Notes under the pieces: model-generated
What the model saw: the letters and a program-made list of their open reading frames with translations, nothing else
Database searches by the model: none
What the model was told of the DNA's origin: nothing
Translations under genes and position numbers: made by a program
Shown: positions 31,142 to 42,430 of the stretch, one piece after another
How the letters are laid out: each line of letters opens with the position of its first letter
Numbering within the stretch: the first letter of the stretch is position 1
Source of the DNA: Exophiala sp. HKRS030
Lineage: Eukaryota; Ascomycota; Eurotiomycetes; Chaetothyriales; Herpotrichiellaceae
NCBI GenBank assembly: GCA_023897205.1
Contig: JAHWDD010000008.1
Span: 372,001 to 436,000 of the forward strand
Length of the DNA stretch: 64,000 nt
Direction: 5' to 3'

Positions 31142-34100
31142 GATGAATGTGTGACTGGCTAGGGTAAGGGTGTCCTTGCTGTGATGCTGGTATCCGTGAT
31201 AGAAGAGAACGGGGAGGGAGAGCAAGGTTACTCTGTAGGTGCAGGAGAAGAAAGGTTGGGTGTTGAGGGAGAAGGAAGACAAGCTCGCAACCGAGAGAAC
31301 AAGGCGAGGAGGGTCCTTTTATTGTTCGGTGTCCAGAGAAGGAGCTTGGATGGTCAAGCAGGCGTCGCGCAGGAGGCGAAAAGACAAACGAAGCGACAGG
31401 GTTCTGTTGGATCCTGGTGGCAGTAGCGAGTCGCGACTGATTACGGAGTTCTGTGGTGGATGGAACTCTGGAGGAGCTTAAACCAGGATCAACAAACTGG
31501 GGGTGACAGATGCACGATGGAGCGTGAACTGGCGAGTGATATCACAAATTCCTTCACGGAACAGGAATAGACCGGGCCTGGCAATGGCCGAAAAGTGCCA
31601 TGCCCATTCGTATTCACCTGCCAGGTTACCATGGAGTGCTGGCCAGAGGCAGTGGACAGGGCAACCGAGAGAAAATGTGGGTAGCAGCGTGGCATTCAAT
31701 GTAGAATCTAAGTCCCATGATTTCGAGCTGGGACCATGTCGTCCCTTGTCGATTGGACCTCACGGCTATTGATACCCTAGGGATCGCGGAGTCACGGAGG
31801 GAGAGTGAGTGGGAAAGCATGAGCCAAAGTCAGTAGTACATACAGTACCGTAAAGTCAGAAGGGCAGAGACAGGCGGCTCATGCGGGACGAGGAGGGAGA
31901 TCCATCCTTCCTCCATACGCCATGGGCAGATACAGTACTATCCTCCGTACGAAAGAGTAAAATCTGCGACTGCGGGGGCATACCACACCATCAAAGGTCC
32001 GGGCGTGTCTGCTCACAGTCGTAACAGCAGCAAGCCAGATCGATTGACTGGTCAATGCCCGGCGCCATGTAGAGGGGGCTAGAAGAGAAAATGTCACCCT
32101 CACCTCCAGACGTGGCGGCCACTAGTCACTGGACAAGCAGCCTGAAGCTTTGGGCTTGTTCAGGCTCCTCTTCGGCGACGGCGACCTGCCCATATTCGGA
32201 TTGGGCAACCTGGAGGGGGCGTCAAGTGTCATCACCAATGGAGACCCCGCGCGGCTGGAAGTGCCACCAAAAAAATCATCTACAGTATCTATCTGGTCAC
32301 GCAGGCTTTCAGAGCCTTGTTGGTGGAGAGCCGGGCTCTTGAGGGACGTTTGATCACGCCAGAGGCATCAGCCCATCATTCCAACGGAGTATCTACGGTT
32401 CTAGTAAAGATCCAACTCCTACTCTGTACGGACTTTGAAGTCTGCGATGGAGCAGATCCAAAACTCTTAGCTCTAGACGTGACCATCGCCAACTCCAGTG
32501 GAAAAGCTTGTCAAACTGCAAATCTTGACATGTGTGACTCGTACACATCTCGATCATTGTTGTTGACGACGGACATATTGTCCGTACTCGGTGCCCGTCA
32601 CTGAAATATCGACCATTTTCTCATTTCAATTCAGGTACTGATAGGAAAGTGCCATTTTTCTGTCCAGCCCGGGGATCCTGCTCGCACTCTTTGCTGCTTC
32701 TGAACTCCCTCTCTCCCCCGTGGGTTGATGCGGTGCACCTGCGGGGCGATGAAGGTCGTAATCCATGGTGGTTAGCGTGCTGTAACGTCGGCAAGGAATG
32801 TCATCGTCGGGCAGGCTGGATTGGCCGGGAAACAAGATTAAGCGTTAGTGGCAGAAAAAGGACAGCCAGTGCTGGAGGCCGCCTGTCTGAGCAAGGATCG
32901 TGCGCCGAGATTGGATTCTTCGGGCCACACTACCGGTCAGTGGCCCCCCAGTGCATGCCTACAACGCAGGAGGCTTGTTCGTATACAAGACGACCCAAGA
33001 CTGCCCAAGTCTCTACGCCGAGCCCACTAGGTGGCGTCCTGGTGATCATCTCTCGTGCCTTCTGTACACACAATATGTCAGGACACAAGAGCGTGACACA
33101 AGAATGATGTTCGAGACATGTCTTTTGCTCATTATTGTCTCAGACCGCGTTGGAGTCTCAGAGAAAATAGAACTCCCAGATCCGGAGTATCCAGTACACA
33201 CCATTATTGTAATCAAGACCTGAACCGATGTCTCCTCCACCGTGTGCCACCACTACTTGCCTAGATCTAGCACCCTGAAAATCCTGTACAAGGTCAATGG
33301 AAGCGAGCCACGTCGATCTGATCTTGGATTAGTTGGATGCAAGCAGTGCTGACAGAGAAGCACGCTATGCTTTCACGGTGCAATGCCCTTCTCCGTAGTT
33401 CTCCCGCAGAATGCGAACCACAGTACGGAGTAAAAATGCATGGATTATTCTCCGTAAAAGGAGAGAGAGCATTGGTTTGACGGAGGTGCTGGCTGGTCGT
33501 AGGTAGAAATTGAGAGGGAGCACACCACTATCCCGTACATCGAGACTCGTTACTCGTACGGAGGACATGTGCACGGAGATTTTCTCCCAGTTCAGCTAGT
33601 TGACCATCTTTCAAGCATTTCTTTTTTTTTCATCTCCATGTCGTTCCATATTTTCCATCTGGAACAATCGAACAATTCATTCTTGCGACTCCACTGGCGA
33701 CGGTTGATGACGAATAGGCCAAAAAAACTATGCTGTCGTCCGGCACTTACCTACGGAGTTCAGATGCCATACGTAGAAAAAACTTCAGCTCCATCGTTCC
33801 ACTTCGTGCGACAAGATCGATGAGTGAAAAGTGTGTTGTGCGTGCTGAGGAATCCTTCTAGAAGCTCTTCCGCGGTAATTGTCATTCGGTAATCACCCTC
33901 TTTTCCCCTCCACCCCGTGGGTTTGCGAGTACAATAGCTCCAACGTACAGTCATCCTCTCCCTCCGTCCCCACCAACAATACCACTCTCCGGAGCCAGAA
34001 ATGTTGCAAGATCTCACTAATGGCTGTGGCCTCGTACATAGGCGAGGATTCTCCGATGTTACTCTGGCACATGGCAAAGTCCTTCGCCTCCCGCGCGTGG

Positions 34101-34556
34101 CTGCACGGTCGATGCGAGGTGTAGCTCGCATCTCGTTTCCGAGGGAAGAAGAAGGAGAGGTGAGGTACTCCGTAGAGGACTCGACGACTGTCGCATGTGA
34201 ATGCGCATTTGTAAATTGATACTGGACATACAAATTTTCCACTGGTTCACCCTCCAAGCAGGCAGACAGATATGTATATGAGTGTGAATGTGGTGTGAGT
34301 GAGTATGCGTCTGCGTGCATCCTCCACGACCAAATAGCATTTCGATAGCCAGTGCCAGGTAGGTTCGCTTGCCTCCATCTAGAGGGGTGTCTGGTTTAAT
34401 CATTTCCTCTTCCACTGATAGTACCGACTCTACAAACCTCGGGGAATAGTAGATATACAGGTACTCCGTACCTTCTCAGGTAATGAAATAAGACGAATTC
34501 TTGACCTTCTTGGTAATGGCCAAGTACTTCTTCTTCCAAGGTCATCATCCTCATCG
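31142..34556. other. 3.4 kb intergenic, hexose transporter upstream region
   Basis: No reading frame with recognisable features was found on either strand. The right half is dense in TACGGAGTA-type words (33391, 33424, 33450, 33557, 33752, 34166, 34462, in both orientations). It also contains a TATG/TGTG-rich stretch near 34270-34320. Part of it is probably the transporter's promoter and part the 3' region of the ABC transporter gene. Confidence 0.6.
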
Positions 34557-36704
34557 TCAACCTTCCAATTCAGCTAATCTTGCTTTCCATCCTTCAACAC
34601 CGCGGAGCAGAGCATCCAATTCTTCCTTCTCATCCTCCAGTTTGATCCTCCTCTCGGCATCGAGTTTGCTAAAGACGTATCCTCCTTGTCCATCAAACTG
34701 GAGAATCATACTATGATATTTCCACAAGCTGCGTCGATGACTCACCGTCATGAGCGTGGTCCCGAGCCCCTTTGCAGTCTCGTACATTTTCCTCTCCATC
34801 TCCAAGGTCACCGAACTGGTACATTCGTCCAAAATGGCATATTTAGGCTTATGGTAAAAGAGCCTTGCCATGGCGATCCGTTGTTGAAGACCACCGGAAA
34901 ACACGTCTCGCCATTCCTCCACCGCGTCCCAGCCATTTGGCCGGTTGAGGATCGACTCGATCTCGAGAATGACCAGGATTTCTCTCAAGGCTTCCTCAGA
35001 CCCGTTCTTTGCACGGAATTCGTACAATGTGTCGGGATAGATGATCTGGTCCCGCAGTGTACCTCTGCTCAGGTATGGCCGCTGGGGTATGTAAAAGATA
35101 TCCTCGAAGCTAGGCTTCTTCACACTCCCACCGTACACGGGCCACAGGCCACCGAGAATTCTGAACAGGCTGGACTTGCCACAGCCGTTCGGCCCCACGA
35201 TAAGCAGGTGGTCACCAGGTTTGATGGCAAACGTCAACTTCTTCACTAGAACATCACCGTTTGGACTGACAATGGGAACATCCTTGAACTCAATGTTTGC
35301 ACTTTCCTCGATGCTTCCTCTCCCCTTTAGAACGGCCGCATTCTCTTCGATGCTCGCCGAGCTGACCAAGTTTTTCTCGAACCGGCCTGCACGCACGTCG
35401 TCCATGACGTCCAGCAATCCCGCAACGCGAGACGTATATCCCGCCAACTCGGTGATTTCCTTGTAAGAAAACATGATGCGCCCAAAGGCATCTGAGCTAC
35501 TCAGTAGCATTCGACGATTCTTGACAAAGCTTTCTGTGTGATCACCGGCCGCTTGCAGGGTCTGTCCGGGGATCTTGAAGAAGACGGGTAGCGAGCACAG
35601 GATCAGACCCAGAGCACCCCAGAAGTACTTGATGACAAAATCCTCCATGAAGCCATGGTAGAAGCGTCTTCGCAGTATCCGGTTGACGTGTTTGATCAGC
35701 GTGAAATAACCTTTATCCAGGCCGTCCTTCTCTGCTTCATGGCCCGCGTACAGCGCGATTTCTTCACTGTAATCGATGAGCCGAGTATGCTGAAAACGAA
35801 ACTCTCCCTCCAAGCGCGCCTCATCCGCGACGTAACGTCCAAAAGGCGGCGTCAGGGCCCGCATCACATTGGCTGACAGCTGCACCAGCAACGCCATTGC
35901 AAACAGGCCCTCGCCACCTACAGATTTGGAGAGAGAATAGTTGTAAATGACCATGTCCAAGATCGGCTTGGCGAGATTGGAATACAATTCAGCCAGCGAG
36001 TTGCTGAAGCGCGCAATATCGACGGTCACGAGTTGGTCGGCGTTCTTGATCCGATCGTCCAGCGCCGACAGAGCATAGAAGGTCATCTTTTCGTTGTCGA
36101 GATACTTTTCGTGCACGTGGTTCACGAGGCGTGTGCGGTATGCCAGCGCCAGTCGCGTCTGGTGGTACTGCAGCATGGAATTCGTAAAGGTCGCCGGGAT
36201 AGCCACCATCATCCACCATACCAGGCCCAACACGAAGTCTCGTCCGCGGCCTTTGACCAACGCCGACACGACCTTGCCGTCCAGTTCGGCGACGTATACC
36301 GACAGCAGGGTGCGCAGAACGAGGAACACGCTGTGGCTCACAATCAGGCGCAACTCTTTGCTCCGCCAACCCGGGATGACGATCTTGAGCAGCCGTAGCA
36401 GGTTGCGCAGGAACTCTCTATTGATTTCCACCCTCTTTGTCTTTTGTTTTTTGCTAGGTTCCGACTCCTCCGCGGCTTCGTCGCTTTGCCGCGTCCGTAC
36501 TACTCGTAGTTCATCTTGTCTCCTGGCCGCCGCTGCCTTTTGCTCCGAGATGGCATTGTGGATTCGATGGACCAGAGCCGCGACCAGCGTGATATACACC
36601 GTCCGCGAGACTTTGGTGCGGTGTTTTAGGTACAAGGATGTCAGATCCGAGATCAATTGTTTGACCGTCCGTCCTGGTGGGAGTAGTTTCGATTGCGCCG
36701 CCAT
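34557..36704 (-). CDS. peroxisomal fatty-acyl half-ABC transporter (ABCD/PXA type)
   Basis: A single exon of 715 aa starting at MAAQSKLL; nine in-frame codons upstream (from 36731) look like leader. This is a half transporter: an N-terminal membrane domain with an EEA-like motif ([10 protein letters not shown], about 294-303), then one nucleotide-binding domain. The Walker A is GPNGCGKSS (504-512), the signature FSGGLQQR (602-609), the Walker B YAILDEC (622-628) and the switch His is in VSHR. This layout and the EEA-like motif mark the ALDP/PXA family, which imports long-chain fatty acids or their CoA esters into peroxisomes as dimers. All catalytic motifs are intact. The C-terminus ends in a charged coiled segment. 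The partner subunit is not in the window. Upstream and divergent lies a decayed phosphoesterase. Confidence 0.92.
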   Translation of the reverse strand: MAAQSKLLPPGRTVKQLISDLTSLYLKHRTKVSRTVYITLVAALVHRIHNAISEQKAAAARRQDELRVVRTRQSDEAAEESEPSKKQKTKRVEINREFLRNLLRLLKIVIPGWRSKELRLIVSHSVFLVLRTLLSVYVAELDGKVVSALVKGRGRDFVLGLVWWMMVAIPATFTNSMLQYHQTRLALAYRTRLVNHVHEKYLDNEKMTFYALSALDDRIKNADQLVTVDIARFSNSLAELYSNLAKPILDMVIYNYSLSKSVGGEGLFAMALLVQLSANVMRALTPPFGRYVADEARLEGEFRFQHTRLIDYSEEIALYAGHEAEKDGLDKGYFTLIKHVNRILRRRFYHGFMEDFVIKYFWGALGLILCSLPVFFKIPGQTLQAAGDHTESFVKNRRMLLSSSDAFGRIMFSYKEITELAGYTSRVAGLLDVMDDVRAGRFEKNLVSSASIEENAAVLKGRGSIEESANIEFKDVPIVSPNGDVLVKKLTFAIKPGDHLLIVGPNGCGKSSLFRILGGLWPVYGGSVKKPSFEDIFYIPQRPYLSRGTLRDQIIYPDTLYEFRAKNGSEEALREILVILEIESILNRPNGWDAVEEWRDVFSGGLQQRIAMARLFYHKPKYAILDECTSSVTLEMERKMYETAKGLGTTLMTVSHRRSLWKYHSMILQFDGQGGYVFSKLDAERRIKLEDEKEELDALLRGVEGWKARLAELEG

Positions 36705-37113
36705 GGCTGCTGTGTAGGTACACCGGCGCAAGTCAAAGCGAGGACAATTCGGTCGAAGGCGAGGACGATATGTCGCGATACACGGTCACAGGAACACTAG
36801 CCCGAGGACATCTCTGTCATGTTCTTCTGGAGTTTGGTAATGCCGCGTCGAGGAAACCAGGGGACATTGTCGTCACTCGAACTCGCATCACGTAGACGTC
36901 AACGCCCTACAGAGTAACACGTCTAGCGGACATTGGTCGTAATCAGTGCATGACACGGACCGCAGCCTCGGCTGAATCTGGCATGTGAAGAATCGCGGTC
37001 CACGTGACCGTGGGCTCTATAGTCACGCGAAAATAATGTTTCCTTCGCTCGTTAGTGTGCGATTGTTGAGTTCCCTTTGCAACATTGTTTTCGATTAATG
37101 GTTGAAACTAACG
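36705..37113. other. upstream region of ABC transporter
   Basis: These 409 bp lie between the ABC transporter start and the phosphoesterase relic, formerly a divergent promoter. No gene seen. Confidence 0.55.
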
Positions 37114-37340
37114 ATGTTCAATTACAAGGAAATATTGGGAAGCTTGAACGGAGGCTCATTCGCTTTTCAAGTCTTGTCGGATCTTCACCTCGAAGTTGGT
37201 GACCAGTATTCAGACCTTTCACGTTCCTGTCCGAGCCCCCCTTTTTGATTCTTGCGGGTGAAATTGGCCGACTTCAGGATTACGAAAAATACCTTTCTTT
37301 TTGATTCGGTATATCTAGTCCTTGGGAATCGAAACGTTGG
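37114..37340 (+). pseudogene. calcineurin-like metallophosphoesterase relic
   Basis: An intact 5' frame from the ATG at 37114 encodes the first metal-binding motif in FQVLSDLHLEVGDQY (DxH). The frame then breaks near 37205-37225. One frame continues as FHVPVRAP and another as PPFLILAGEIGRLQDYEKYLSF, the expected second motif region GD(I)G with Glu in place of Asp. A further shift after a T-run gives VYLVLGN, where the invariant NHE motif should follow, but it reads NRN and then a stop. At least two of the breaks are at homopolymers (C6 and T5). No intron resolves them. The remaining two thirds of the protein (further His motifs) are not recognisable downstream. The family is the fungal Ser/Thr-phosphatase-like metallophosphoesterases; this copy is dead unless the assembly is wrong. 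Confidence 0.75.
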
Positions 37341-38030
37341 GTAGGGTGTGATGCCGTCGAAGCAATTCGATGCTGCATTGGAAGGCGGCAGTGTCAGCCA
37401 CACTTTGTCGCTAAAGTCACCATGGAAAGCGTCATCTTCATCACTTGTGTCAAAGAGTCTCAAACGCGGTAGACGGAATTGTGACAAGCACTCGATACTC
37501 TTACAGAAGACTCTTCATGCTGTGTTCAGACATTTCGTCAGCACCAGTGGCTTTGATCCAATGAACAACATAGTTCTGTCTAGAGATGATGGAGCTGTGT
37601 GTAATACCGATCAGCTACGGCACAACAGAATCGGCTCATTGCATCCCCGCGAATACGCGTAGAAGCGACATGGTACGGAGTAGATTCCAGCTAATTGGCG
37701 TACCATTTCTGCTAAGCCTTACGAGTTTAAAAATGGAGTAAACAATAGCAAGTCAGATCTCCCTCTCATATCATATCAACTGGATACAAATCCGTAAGAT
37801 CGGGACAAACCGCGTCGGTCGCTGGGACCACGTCGGAAAATCTTTAGAGGCTCCTTCCGCCCCTCCAACTCGAGTGAGATTTATTCTTGGTCGTATCAGA
37901 ATGTCCTAAACCTCAGCAGGAGAAGAGGGCGTTGCGTTTGTTCTTAACCACTCCTCTTCTCATTTTCTCTACTTTGTAGACACTCATCCATCCATCCAAC
38001 AAAGCAAGACTCATCTTCGGCACGCCCATC
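37341..38030. other. intergenic, Nramp promoter
   Basis: These 690 bp hold possible degraded phosphoesterase tail sequence in the left part, without identifiable motifs, and the 5' UTR/promoter of the Nramp gene in the right part. A TACGGAGTA element is at 37674-37682. Confidence 0.5.
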
Positions 38031-39921
38031 ATGAATCGACCATCACGCAATGACGATACAGAAGCCCATCCGCACTGGAACCAGAGTCCGCACGCTCTCA
38101 GCGGAGATCTGACGACGAGAGCCGACCTTAATGGCATCGTCAATCTCCGGGAGCAGCGTGTGAACGAGTCGAGTCTCGACAATAACGAACCTGATCAAAT
38201 CAACACGCAACCCGTCAATATCCCGGAGGCAGATGCAATGGCCATGAAATCCGCCAGCACCGTCCAGGTTGATCCACGAGATCCGCACCAGTCCTCGACT
38301 GATGCAGATCTCGCGGCCTTTCAACAACACCCACAACGGCAGCGATCTCTGGCTCATCGTCGTCATTCTTCGCAGTCATGGTTTCGGGGTTCAAACGCAG
38401 GTGGTGCAAGCCGTCCCAAACGCATCCTTGCAAAGATTGTCGTGACTCTGCAGAAGTACGTCAAGTTCATCGGCCCCGGGTTCATGATCGCAGTGGCGTA
38501 CATCGACCCAGGAAACTACGCGACCGATGTCCAAGCCGGTGCCGACACACGTTACCGCCATCTCTTCGTCATCCTGTTGTCGAACCTCTTCGCCGTCTTT
38601 CTGCAATCACTCTGCATCAAGCTGGGCAGTGTGACGGGTCTTGACCTGGCCGAAAACTGCCGCAAACACTTGCCCAAGTGGTTGAATATTACCTTGTATC
38701 TGTTTGCGGAGGCGGCCATCATCGCTACTGATATCGCCGAGGTAAGCCGTAAGCCAGTAAAGCCCTGTCCGATACGAAAGTGTCAACCTCGAAATCCCCC
38801 TGGGCCGTTATACCGAGATATCAAATTGTGTCACATGGCTAACAAGTTGTAAATAGGTCATTGGTTCCGCCATCGCACTGAATCTTCTTTTGCACATTCC
38901 TCTCGTGGCGGGATGTGCCATCACCCTCGTCGACGTGCTCATCCTGCTCCTTTTCTACCGGCCCGACGGCTCCATGACGCGACTCCGTCTCTTCGAGTAC
39001 TTCGTCATGGGCCTGGTACTGGGTGTCATGGTGTGCTTCTGCATCCAACTGTCCTACATCCGAGACACGACGGCCGGGCAAGTGTTCAAGGGCTACCTGC
39101 CCTCGGCGGCGGTGGTGGAAGGCAACGGGATCTACCTGTCCTGCGGAATCATGGGAGCCACGGTCATGCCTCACTCCATCTTCCTGGGCTCGGGTGTGGT
39201 CCAGCCACGGCTGAGGCAGGTTGACGAGCAAAACGGCCACATGGTCGCCCTCGTCTCGGAGGACGAAGAGGGCGAGAAATACCGCCCGTCCATCTACGCC
39301 ATCCGGGCCTGCCTCAAGTATTCGATCGTGGAGCTCGCGTCGTCGCTCTTCACGTTCGCCCTGTTTGTCAATTCGGCCATCCTCATCGTGTCGGGCGCCT
39401 CGCTCTACCCCTCGACCGCCGCCACCGACGCCGACCTCTTCGGCATCCACCGACTCCTGAGCCAGAACCTGTCCGCCGCCGCGGGCACCTTGTTCGCCCT
39501 GGCGCTGCTCCTGTCGGGCACGTCGGCGGGCATCGTGTGCACCATGGCCGGCCAGATGGTGTCCGAGGGCATGCTGCGCTGGACCATCAAGCCCTGGATG
39601 CGGAGGCTCGTCACGAGGTCCGTCAGCATCGTCCCCAGCATCGTCATCGCCGGCGCCATCGGCCGCGGCGGGCTCAACCAGGCCCTGACCGCCAGTCAGG
39701 TCGTCCTCAGCGTCATCCTGCCCTTTGTGACCGCCCCCTTGGTCTGGTTCACCAGTCGCAGCCACATCATGACCGTGCCGGACGAGAGTGGCGTCCACGG
39801 CGGGGCCCCGGTCAACATGCGAAATGGCTGGGTGGTGACGGCGTTGGCCGTCATCATCTGGCTGGTGCTCGTGGTCATGAACGTCGCATTGCTCGCCCTC
39901 GTCGGTCTGGGCAAGGCGTGA
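38031..39921 (+). CDS. Nramp-family divalent metal transporter (SMF type)
   Basis: The model is 591 aa: exons 38031-38741 and 38857-39921, intron 38742-38856 (GTAAGC...ATAG, 115 bp). The first 130 residues are a polar disordered tail. A bundle of hydrophobic helices follows, with the Nramp metal-binding motifs DPGN (159-162) in TM1 and MPH (341-343, in GATVMPHS) in TM6. The family couples Mn2+/Fe2+ and other divalent metal uptake to protons. Localisation could be plasma membrane, endosome or vacuole and cannot be told from sequence. Codon use in exon 2 is very GC-rich, producing several long shadow frames on both strands (for example 38839-39798 minus). All key motifs are intact. Confidence 0.93.
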
Positions 39922-41064
39922 GAAGTCGGGGACCGGGTTGGCGGGGACACAGAGATATCATGGTGGAGGGACACTGAGTACGAAGGGAAGATGTCTGCGG
40001 TGGGTAGCTTTGCATTCGGTACCCAGGCATGACGGTAAACGTCGTTCGATCCTTTATTTACCTGCCTAGATGCCCACACTCGTTCTGTTCACGTCGATGG
40101 AGTCAGGAGGGTAGGGAGGGATGGTCGGGAAAGGGTCAACTACGTTACAATTATAGGTGGTGACAGGATTATACAGAGTAGATGGTCGGATGGCATACTG
40201 CTATTACAATCATACACCGAGTCAAGGGTGTTTTCATAAGCTTCGTGTCTTCGGCGAGTCACAAGGCATCAGACAACAGAGTGTTACAACACAATAGCGT
40301 ATTATACCCTCTTTGCAGCCCCGACTTGTTGTCGGTCTTTTTGTTTGGTCGAAGTCGGCATGTATCTGCACTACACCTTTTCGGTATGCAAGTTCCAAAG
40401 ATGGAGAGTATCATGAAGACAGAATTATTTTTGGCATTCCATATTCCAAGCTAAGAGCCTCATGAGGTTGAGAAACCAGAATTCATTCATACCTAGGTAG
40501 GTATGTACACACACAGTATTCATATCCCAAGGACTCTAGAGCTGCATTGAAAAACAAGTATCATTACGGCACGTGGATCCTGTCCCCAGGTTGTATTCTC
40601 CAGTTTGCATAATGGTTGGTATGTATACATATATACAACATTGAGACCTCGTCATAGAGCGTACATCTGGTAGGTGGAAACGTTGGATTGCATACTTTCA
40701 CCACAGCCTGTTGGTTGAAAAAGAGCAATCGAACATGGCCCTCTTTCAAAGTGGCTTTGTTACAAACTTTGACTCCTATTCAATTGGTTGTCAGTTGTCG
40801 TCGTCGTCAATAGAAAGTTGCCTCTCACGTCCTCCTCCATGAGGGCATTCCTGCAGGCCTTCTTTGTTCCTCTCGGGCTCCTTCAGGTGCAAGCGATAAT
40901 GAGGTCTCTAGATGCGAATCTCTAGTCTCCTTGTCAAGATGGTGAGTGGTCAAGTCACCGCACTAGGTGTTGCTGTAACAAAAATAGAGTCATTCTTCAA
41001 CCGGGCCTCCATGAGTCATGGTGTGCCTCGTCGTGAGAAAGGTCCGTAGACGTTTTGTCATTGA
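39922..41064. other. convergent intergenic, 3' ends
   Basis: These 1.14 kb lie between the 3' ends of the Nramp gene and the mitochondrial-type gene. The sequence is AT-richer than its flanks. It contains a CCTAGGTAGGTATG-type element near 40493-40506. No gene supported. Confidence 0.6.
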
Positions 41065-41856
41065 TCAGCTCGCACTCGTGGGAGAATTGTTAGTCGCATC
41101 CGTGTCCGCGACGGTCTTTGATGCTGCCCGTTCATTGAGTTTCTTCTCGGCCTCCTCTTTCAACTTTCCCACCTCGACCCTCGTGGACTCGGGGAGCTGG
41201 CCGAGGTTGGAAATCTTGCCAAAGAACCAGACGCGGAAGCCGTCAAACGGGGTGCCGTGGCCGTGGGTCGGCTCCAGGATGAAGACAAAGTAGATGACGG
41301 TGAAGATGATGAGGGTCTGCTGGAGGATCTTGATGCTCTTGGTCCACGTCGGTCGAGCCCACTTGAGAGCCGCCCGCCGCCGGTACGTCTTCTCAAAGTG
41401 GAACTGCTGCTTGGGGTCGAGGTCGTTGAAGTCGGGGGGCCACCGCTTGCGAGCCCGGTAAGGGTTGTTGGTGATGTGGAACGGGGCGGGCTTGTAGTTG
41501 CTGGGCCCGGGGCGCCAGCCGAAGAGCGTCTTGAACCACGTCCACGCCGTCAGTTTCGTCGAGGTCTCGGTGGCGGTGAAGCGCCGGGCACGCGGGTGCG
41601 CGTAGGTCGGGCGAGGAGTGGCGAGCGTCGTTGTGGACGTGGTCGTCGGGGACGACGGAGAAGAAGAGAAAGAGGACTCGACTTCGAATGGTTTGGGGTT
41701 CGAGGGAGCGTTGGTGAAATTCGAAGGTGCGAATTGAGACGATTGACGACGAGGACTCCGAGTCGAGGCACCGTGAGCCTGACGACGATTTGCCTGTGGT
41801 AGGCTCCTGCGGCATTGCCGCATGAAGAACAATGCTCGTGCCGAGGAAGAAACCAT
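41065..41856 (-). CDS. conserved-looking fungal membrane protein, probable mitochondrial import signal
   Basis: A single exon of 263 aa from the ATG at 41856; 22 upstream in-frame codons look like 5' UTR. The N-terminus is rich in Arg, Ser, Ala and Gln without acidic residues for about 45 residues, as in a mitochondrial presequence. A Ser/Thr linker is followed by a more ordered block with WFKTLFGWRPGPSNYKPAPF and ITNNPYRARKRWPPDFNDL. One transmembrane helix (about 178-196, LQQTLIIFTVIYFVFILEP) and a charged, helical C-terminal tail (EEAEKKLNE) follow. I do not recognise a named family. Inner-membrane placement with the tail in the intermembrane space or matrix is inference from this layout. 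It is single-copy in the window and undamaged. Confidence 0.8.
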   Translation of the reverse strand: MVSSSARALFFMRQCRRSLPQANRRQAHGASTRSPRRQSSQFAPSNFTNAPSNPKPFEVESSFSSSPSSPTTTSTTTLATPRPTYAHPRARRFTATETSTKLTAWTWFKTLFGWRPGPSNYKPAPFHITNNPYRARKRWPPDFNDLDPKQQFHFEKTYRRRAALKWARPTWTKSIKILQQTLIIFTVIYFVFILEPTHGHGTPFDGFRVWFFGKISNLGQLPESTRVEVGKLKEEAEKKLNERAASKTVADTDATNNSPTSAS

Positions 41857-42430
41857 GGTGAAAATATGCGACAATGTGGAAGAAACAATATAGAGATGGG
41901 TGAGTTGGTTGATGTTTCCCAAACTGCTGTGCCGTACCTACTTAGGTAGTCACGTGAGAAGAACCGGAAAAACCGATTGTCCGTCATCCCATTCTGATTA
42001 GGCGCTAACCGCTTTGCTTCCCCCCCTCCCTAAGCGATCATGGAGCTCTCGCTAAGGGCTGCTCGAGTACTTGGTCCTTCTGTCTTCCTCATCATTCACA
42101 ATACCAACCTTCGAGATGGTGCTACTACACTACTAGTATACTGCCACGCACATAGTTCGTTATGATCCTGCAGTCTAGGCAGGTCTCGTATTCGGTTATG
42201 TGTTCAGCCCAACCGGTGAGATTTCGCATTCAGGGAAGCTGCAAGTTGGATAACATACTATTGGTGCTCTCTGACATCGTAACTTGCGGAAACGTGCTGT
42301 GCCCTTTTCCTCACTTGATATCTCTTACAGGAGCGGAAAGGGGGGAAGTCTTCTCTAGAAACAAAAGATCATCCTTCCTTCTGACCGACTTTGTCACGAT
42401 AGCCATCCAACATGAATCTGTCGCGCTCAT
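41857..42430. other. intergenic
   Basis: These 574 bp lie between the mitochondrial-type gene start and the 3' end of the decayed MFS gene. A GTACCTACTTAGGTAG-type element is at about 41934-41949. No gene called. Confidence 0.55.

Noticed and set aside
38839..39798. 319-codon minus frame over the Nramp gene
   Set aside because: Antisense of a GC-rich transporter exon; composition is dominated by Gly, Asp, His and Glu, as expected of a shadow, and no motif is seen.
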